From Vallitalea maricola (GTDB taxonomy: Bacteria > Bacillota > Clostridia > Lachnospirales > Vallitaleaceae), in NCBI RefSeq assembly GCF_036985595.1, contig NZ_BTPU01000058.1, forward strand, positions 1 to 19,207: a stretch of 19,207 bases of DNA. Direction: 5' to 3'. The position numbers and the translations under genes were made by a program. Under the pieces are notes generated by a model. That model searched no databases and was not told the DNA's origin. It saw only the letters and a program-made list of their open reading frames with translations. Of the stretch, positions 15,230 to 19,207 are shown one piece after another (the first letter of the stretch is position 1; every line of letters starts with the position of its first letter).

Positions 15230-15979
15230 CTAATCTATCGTTAATACATATTTTGTTTTGAAAATTTTATCTGTTCCGTGTTTTTGTTGAATATCTTTTA
15301 TAGCATCCCATACTAGATTAAAGGCATATCTATAAACATGATCCTCTTCACTTAATGTAATCAATATGAAAGTGTAACCACCTTCTCTATCATCAATAAC
15401 TTTCTCAATAATATCTTTTATCTGTTCTTTTTTATTACTTCTACCTTCTTTGGAATCTATTTCTTCCAAGGTAATATAAGTACTCATATCTTGCTCATTG
15501 ATAAACAATTTATTTTGTGTGGATTTTAACTTGATATCAATAAAAAAATACCTTTTAGATATAGTTTCATATTTGTGCAGCTGTTTTAAGATTGAATTAT
15601 CATCAATTAACTTATCTATATCTTCACTATCAGCAATATCTTCTAGAGCTTCTTCATTATTAGAAAACCACTTAGCAAGATTCTCTGATACGTTAAGCAA
15701 TGTATCCCTTTCATTAGCTATATCAAAAAACATTTCATCAATGTTATCATTAAGATTATCAACTTCTTTTTGTAAATCTAAAATATTATTTTGTAAATCT
15801 GTTATTTGTTTGTCTTTTTCATCGATTGTAGATTGTAATTCGTTGTTTAACTCTTGTTCACCATTAAGTTTGCTATCTTTTTCTGAACTAGCGGCATTTA
15901 TATTTAACATAAATGCGAAAAGCAATATTAAAACAACATCAAGTAATGGTGTCAGATCAAGAAATATTTTTTGTTTCAT
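15230..15979 (-). CDS. ExbD/MotB-like motor stator protein with coiled coil
   Basis: A 249-residue membrane-anchored protein. LDLTPLLDVVLILLFAFML at 7-25 reproduces the ExbD signature (TP-x-x-D-V-x-x-x-L), placing Asp14 in the membrane as the likely ion-carrying residue. A coiled coil follows (~35-90, heptads with Leu, Ile and Asn), then a helical region and a C-terminal alpha/beta domain (~155-249) with KLFINEQDMSTYI and YTFILITLSEEDHVYRYAF. The external part is much longer than in classical ExbD (about 140 residues in total). There is no recognisable OmpA/peptidoglycan-binding motif. The ATG at 15979 has AGGTG six bases ahead and overlaps the channel gene by 23 bp, which argues for coupled translation. 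Confidence 0.75.
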   Translation of the reverse strand: MKQKIFLDLTPLLDVVLILLFAFMLNINAASSEKDSKLNGEQELNNELQSTIDEKDKQITDLQNNILDLQKEVDNLNDNIDEMFFDIANERDTLLNVSENLAKWFSNNEEALEDIADSEDIDKLIDDNSILKQLHKYETISKRYFFIDIKLKSTQNKLFINEQDMSTYITLEEIDSKEGRSNKKEQIKDIIEKVIDDREGGYTFILITLSEEDHVYRYAFNLVWDAIKDIQQKHGTDKIFKTKYVLTID

Positions 15980-16493
15980 AATCATCACCTTTACTTGTAT
16001 ATCTATCAATTCTGCTTATCAATAGATTGAAATTATCGTCATTAAAAGCTATTTTAGGTGAAACTGTTCCATCAATCGCTTTAAAAATTATAGCACATAC
16101 TAATCCCCAGAAAGTCGAAGTTAAAGCTGTAGTGAAATTTAACATTATAGTATCACTATTAAAAGAAACAAGCCTAAGTAAAGAGATTATGGTTCCAAGT
16201 ATACCCATAAGTGGGAATATAGTTGTTATTGAAACAAATACGTGATAGCACTTTGTTTCTTTTTCTTTTAGTTTACGTAATAAGTGCAGATCCAATTCAG
16301 AATTATTATTCTGCCTAATTGAATTAATTATCTTTTCTATGGGAAGATAGATAGTTGGCTGCAAAGAATGTTCTAATTCAGCATTAGATTTTTTTAATCT
16401 AGGTAAAATATAAAATAGATTAACAAGGGCTAAAATAATAATTAAACCATCATAGCCAAGTAAGTTTTTAAAGATTATTACAAAAAACTGCAT
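15957..16493 (-). CDS. ExbB/TolQ/MotA-like proton channel subunit
   Basis: A 178-residue membrane protein, first gene of the operon. Three hydrophobic helices: ~16-31, ~84-107 and ~117-141. The second carries PLMGILGTIISL (94-105) and the third TTALTSTFWGLVCAI, matching the PF01618 MotA/TolQ/ExbB core with its small residues and polar Thr/Ser lining the channel. It is shorter than ExbB (about 240) and MotA (about 290) because the cytoplasmic extension after helix 3 is only ~35 residues. With the ExbD-like partner it should form an ion-driven rotary complex. AGGGGG lies six bases ahead of the ATG. There are no flagellar or TonB genes in the window. Confidence 0.82.
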   Translation of the reverse strand: MQFFVIIFKNLLGYDGLIIILALVNLFYILPRLKKSNAELEHSLQPTIYLPIEKIINSIRQNNNSELDLHLLRKLKEKETKCYHVFVSITTIFPLMGILGTIISLLRLVSFNSDTIMLNFTTALTSTFWGLVCAIIFKAIDGTVSPKIAFNDDNFNLLISRIDRYTSKGDDYETKNIS

Positions 16494-16539
16494 AGGTTAC
16501 CCCCTAAAATTATGTTTGCGCAATATTGTTGCTAACCAA

Positions 16540-16548
16540 ATTATACCA
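16540..16548 (-). promoter_or_regulatory. Extended -10 promoter of the motor operon
   Basis: On the minus strand TGGTATAAT gives a perfect -10 with TG extension, 47 bp upstream of the first motor gene. No good -35 is seen at 17 bp, which is acceptable for an extended -10. Confidence 0.6.
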
Positions 16549-16702
16549 TAAAATGAGTTAATGCGTAGAAAAAAATAATTTGTCACCAATAGTTTATTAA
16601 ATGAATATATTAAAAAAACTAGACAATATGGAAAGAGTGTAGTAAAGTACTAATGAAAAGGTAAAAATATAAATTAACTAATTAAATTAAGTGAATGATA
16701 AA

Positions 16703-16724
16703 AAGTTAAAAATAAACTTAACTT
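16703..16724. repeat. Inverted repeat just upstream of the mgtE leader frame
   Basis: AAGTTAA-N8-TTAACTT is a perfect 7-bp dyad directly ahead of the AAAGGAG ribosome site of the small leader frame. It could be an operator or a short RNA hairpin. The rest of 16494-16702 is AT-rich DNA with no gene. Confidence 0.4.
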
Positions 16725-16731
16725 GGAAAGG

Positions 16732-16798
16732 AGATGGTAGCATGGACGCAGGGCCTGGGTGCAGTTATCATAATAAAACTAAATATTATCTACCATCT
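16732..16798 (+). ncRNA. Candidate structured leader RNA of mgtE
   Basis: A perfect 9-bp closing stem, AGATGGTAG/CTACCATCT (16732-16740 with 16790-16798), can hold two inner hairpins. One is GCAU/GUGC with a CAG-GGC-CUG tip; the other is AUAAU/AUUAU. Together they would make a three-way junction of 67 nt. A second imperfect hairpin follows (CCAAGAG 16804-16810 with CTCTTTG 16827-16833) before a T-rich stretch. The segment is far more GC-rich than its surroundings. It does not match the M-box (magnesium) riboswitch or any riboswitch I can recall, so it is a candidate only. Confidence 0.4.
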
Positions 16799-16816
16799 AA
16801 AAACCAAGAGTATTAA
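16742..16816 (+). CDS. Possible 24-residue leader peptide upstream of mgtE
   Basis: A short frame starting MDAGPGCSYH and ending in a Lys/Tyr-rich tail (TKYYLPSKNQEY). Its ATG has a textbook AAAGGAG eight bases ahead, better than many genes in this window. The stop lies 56 bp before the mgtE start. Part of its ribosome site (AG of GGAG) is within the closing stem of the candidate leader RNA, so RNA folding would affect its translation. Leader peptides are known to control magnesium transporter genes elsewhere (mgtL in enterobacteria), but this one has no sequence likeness to them. It may be a free-standing small protein, a regulatory frame, or chance. Confidence 0.4.
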   Translation: MDAGPGCSYHNKTKYYLPSKNQEY

Positions 16817-16872
16817 TAGCATTTGGCTCTTTGTGTTTCGTTTATGGTAGAATACATAAAGGGAGGATCTAT

Positions 16873-18201
16873 ATGGATTTAAAAACACTAAGAGAGCTGT
16901 TAAAGGAAAAACAATTAACTAAGATCAGAAATGAGTTATTAGTCATCCAAGAGGCTGACATAGCTGAATTGCTTGAAGATATAGAGATAAAGGAATCATT
17001 ATTAATTTTTCGCTTGCTTCCAAAAGAAGTTGCAGCAGAAGTCTTTTCTTTTTTTGATGTTGAAAGACAATCAGAAATTTCCTCTTTAGTTAGTGATAAG
17101 GAACTTGCAGATATAATTAATGAATTGGATTTTGATGATAAGATAGATTTAATTGAAGAAGTGCCCGCTAACTTGGTTAACAGGATATTACAACACTCTA
17201 CAGTTGTTGAACGTAGACTTATTAATGAATTCTTAAATTATCCGGAAGATTCAGCTGGTAGTCTGATGACTATAGAATTTGTAGGTCTGAAAAAAGAAAT
17301 GACAGTTAATGATGCTATGGATAAAATAAGACGTATCGGTCTTGACAAAGAGACTATTTATACAAGTTATGTAACAGGTTCAAAACGAACTCTAGAAGGA
17401 ATAATATCCCTAAAAGATTTGGTGCTCAGTGACAAAGAAACAGTTATATCCAATATTATGGAGACAGGTGTCATATCTGTTAATACCCATGATGACCAAG
17501 AGGATATTGCAGAAGTATTCAAGAAATATAATTTCTTATCATTACCAGTAGTTGATAATGAAAATAGATTAGTTGGTATTATCACCATTGATGACATCGT
17601 GGATGTTATTGAAGAAGAAACAACTGAGGACTTTCAACGTATGGCAGCGATTGAGCCTACTGAAATAGAATATCTTGATGCATCAGTATTAGTATTAGCA
17701 AAGAAGAGATTACCTTGGTTGATAATTCTTATGTTTTCAGCCTATTTGACTGAAATGGTAATGAACTATAACAATGGTCTGATTATACAGTTTGCATTAG
17801 CTATATATACTCCTATGCTTATGTCAACAGGAGGTAATGCAGGAGCCCAATCAGCAACATTAGTAATACGTAGTATAACTTTGGGAGAAATAAAATTCAT
17901 GGATTTCTTTCGTGTATTATGGAAAGAGATAAGAGTAGGGTTAATGGTTGGTACTACACTTGGTATATTGAATTGTATTAGAATATATCTTACTGATGGT
18001 GAAGTATCAAAGGCAATAATGGTAGGTTTAACATTAATATGTACCACTACGTTTGCAGCTATCATTGGTGGAACACTTCCAATAGTAGCCAAGAAATTAC
18101 GACTTGACCCAGCAATAATGGCAAGTCCAATGATTACTACCATTGTAGATGTGACAACATTACTAATATTTTTTAGAGTTGCATCACTTATTTTGGCATA
18201 G
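16873..18201 (+). CDS. mgtE: Magnesium transporter MgtE
   Basis: A 442-residue inner-membrane magnesium channel/transporter. Domains in order: the cytosolic MgtE_N helical domain (~20-120); a CBS pair (~130-250) with LPVVDNENRLVGIITIDDI, whose acidic residues sense intracellular Mg; a plug helix (~265-285); and five membrane helices (~283-440). Pore signatures are present: STGGNAGAQSATL around 320-326 and DPAIMASPMITTIVD ending with Asp426, the equivalent of the conserved pore aspartate. The ATG at 16873 is chosen for GGGAGG six bases ahead. An in-frame ATG 42 bases upstream lacks a site. The length is near the family norm (about 450). The leader carries a candidate regulatory structure. No clear terminator follows. 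Confidence 0.95.
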   Translation: MDLKTLRELLKEKQLTKIRNELLVIQEADIAELLEDIEIKESLLIFRLLPKEVAAEVFSFFDVERQSEISSLVSDKELADIINELDFDDKIDLIEEVPANLVNRILQHSTVVERRLINEFLNYPEDSAGSLMTIEFVGLKKEMTVNDAMDKIRRIGLDKETIYTSYVTGSKRTLEGIISLKDLVLSDKETVISNIMETGVISVNTHDDQEDIAEVFKKYNFLSLPVVDNENRLVGIITIDDIVDVIEEETTEDFQRMAAIEPTEIEYLDASVLVLAKKRLPWLIILMFSAYLTEMVMNYNNGLIIQFALAIYTPMLMSTGGNAGAQSATLVIRSITLGEIKFMDFFRVLWKEIRVGLMVGTTLGILNCIRIYLTDGEVSKAIMVGLTLICTTTFAAIIGGTLPIVAKKLRLDPAIMASPMITTIVDVTTLLIFFRVASLILA

Positions 18202-18274
18202 AATTATTTGCATTATTATATGTGTTTATGATAAAATAACTTGAATATCAAATATAGAATATTGCTAAGGTAGA

Positions 18275-18280
18275 TATAAT
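18275..18280 (+). promoter_or_regulatory. Possible -10 box of fba
   Basis: A perfect TATAAT stands 42 bp before the fba start. No convincing -35 at 16-18 bp was found, so the call rests on the -10 alone. Confidence 0.35.
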
Positions 18281-18322
18281 TATTAATAATAAATAACGTA
18301 AGACAAACAAGGAGGAAATTAA

Positions 18323-19174
18323 ATGTTAGTAACAGGAAAAGAAATATTACAAAAAGCTCATGAAGAAGGATACGCAGTAGGTGCTTTTAATACAAGTAAT
18401 CTAGAAATGACTAGAGCAGTAATTGAAGCTGCAGAAGAAGAAAAATCACCAGTAATTATCCAAACAAGCCAAAGTGCTATTACTTATGCTGGTAGTACAG
18501 AAATAGCTATGATTGTTAGATTACTAGCAGAAGAAGCTTCTGTACCTGTAGCATTACACCTTGATCATGGAACTGATTGGGATGTAGTTATGAAGTGCCT
18601 TAGAGACGGATGGACTTCAGTAATGTTTGATGGTTCTAAATATGAGTTTGATAAAAACATTGAAATTACTAAGCAAGTAATCAGTATTGCTCATCCAATG
18701 GGTGTTTCAGTAGAAGCTGAATTAGGTAAAATTGGTGGAGTAGAAGACCATGTTAAAGTAGATGCAAAAGACGCAACTATGACAGATCCTAATGAAGCAG
18801 TTGAATTTGTAGAAAAAACAGGTGTTGATTATTTAGCTATAGCTATTGGAACAGCTCACGGAGTATACAAAGGTGACCCAGAACTTGATTTTGATAGATT
18901 AAAAGATATAAAAGCTAGATTAAATATGCCTATAGTACTTCACGGTGCATCAGGTGTACCAGAAGAAGATATTAAAAAAGCAGTATCATTAGGCGTTAAC
19001 AAAATTAATATTGATACTGATTTACGTCAAGCATTTAAAAAAGCTATGCATAAAGTTGTTAAAGAACAACCAGACGTATATGATCCAAGAAAAATGTTAG
19101 CACCAACTTCAGATGCTATCAAAGAAGTTGTAAAGACTAAAATAAGAATGTTTGGTAGTAACAATAGAGCATAA
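18323..19174 (+). CDS. fba: Class II fructose-1,6-bisphosphate aldolase
   Basis: This 283-residue cytoplasmic glycolytic/gluconeogenic enzyme reversibly cleaves fructose-1,6-bisphosphate into dihydroxyacetone phosphate and glyceraldehyde-3-phosphate with a zinc ion. The zinc ligands are visible: His82 in HLDHG (with catalytic Asp81), His179 in GTAHG and His207 in LHGASG. The glutamates of VEAELG (131, 133) and the phosphate-binding DTDLRQAF segment near the C-terminus are also present. The compact 280-290 residue form is the usual one in Clostridia. AGGAGG precedes the ATG. Related GatY/KbaY tagatose-bisphosphate aldolases share this fold, so the sugar substrate is assigned by overall likeness. 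The window ends 33 bp after the stop, and no terminator is seen in that piece. Confidence 0.93.
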   Translation: MLVTGKEILQKAHEEGYAVGAFNTSNLEMTRAVIEAAEEEKSPVIIQTSQSAITYAGSTEIAMIVRLLAEEASVPVALHLDHGTDWDVVMKCLRDGWTSVMFDGSKYEFDKNIEITKQVISIAHPMGVSVEAELGKIGGVEDHVKVDAKDATMTDPNEAVEFVEKTGVDYLAIAIGTAHGVYKGDPELDFDRLKDIKARLNMPIVLHGASGVPEEDIKKAVSLGVNKINIDTDLRQAFKKAMHKVVKEQPDVYDPRKMLAPTSDAIKEVVKTKIRMFGSNNRA

Positions 19175-19207
19175 TAAAAAAAATAAAAAATTTACCATAA
19201 AAAAGTG

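Noticed and set aside
15498..16025. 175-codon plus-strand frame, Ser/Leu/Ile-rich
   Set aside because: It is antisense to the ExbD-like coiled-coil gene; the Ser/Leu pattern is the mirror of its Asp/Glu/Lys-rich codons.
14810..16493. Zorya defence system (ZorAB)
   Set aside because: The channel protein lacks the long ZorA tail, the stator lacks an OmpA-type domain, and no zorC/D/E genes are nearby.
16494..16872. M-box (ykoK) magnesium riboswitch ahead of mgtE
   Set aside because: The conserved M-box segments (such as UAGGUGAGGCUCCU) are absent, although the position is right for one.
17766..18143. 125-codon minus-strand frame within mgtE
   Set aside because: It is antisense to the conserved membrane domain of MgtE and has no ribosome site.

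Overview
The window is AT-rich DNA from a low-GC, Gram-positive anaerobe of the Clostridia type. The pointers are strong AGGAGG-type ribosome binding sites on nearly every gene, a clostridial class II aldolase, a DUF1540 protein, a DegV protein, an Agr-type sensor/regulator pair and a COG4880-type secreted beta-propeller. A Lachnospirales/Vallitalea-like host is a guess from the overall look, not something shown by a marker gene. No rRNA, tRNA or CRISPR array was found.

Left part (1-~4490). After the 3' end of a membrane-protein gene and its terminator comes an orphan Agr-type two-component pair on the minus strand. Then come 488 bp of very AT-rich non-coding DNA, a 51-residue SHOCT-like protein and a large serine recombinase. 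The recombinase runs directly into the middle of another gene. From about 4487 a second reading frame encodes the last ~262 residues of a two-domain P-loop ATPase (PRK06851 type). The first ~100 residues, with the first P-loop, are nowhere in the window. The simplest reading is that an integrative element, with its recombinase at the right end, has split this gene in the way skin-type elements do. Its left end would lie upstream of position 1.

Middle part (5290-14560). A LysR-type regulator is followed by a YeiH/UPF0324 membrane protein that it probably controls. Next is an ABC exporter pair (ATPase plus 560-residue permease, ATGA overlap) whose promoter region carries a near-perfect operator-like inverted repeat. 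Two small hydrophilic Asn/Tyr-rich proteins of unknown function follow, then a DUF1540 cysteine protein, a secreted or lipid-anchored beta-propeller protein, and a DegV fatty-acid-binding protein.

Right part (14660-19207). A three-gene minus-strand operon encodes an ExbB/MotA-like channel subunit, an ExbD-like stator with a coiled coil, and a second small ExbD-like protein. This is a proton- or sodium-driven motor module in an organism whose Gram-positive features make a TonB system unlikely. Divergent to it is mgtE. Its leader holds a well-translated-looking 24-codon reading frame inside a potential three-way-junction RNA. The window ends with fba, the glycolytic aldolase.

The main candidates for something undescribed are the recombinase-split ATPase gene, the small motor operon, the mgtE leader and two large nested hairpin structures (5301-5388, 14666-14768).
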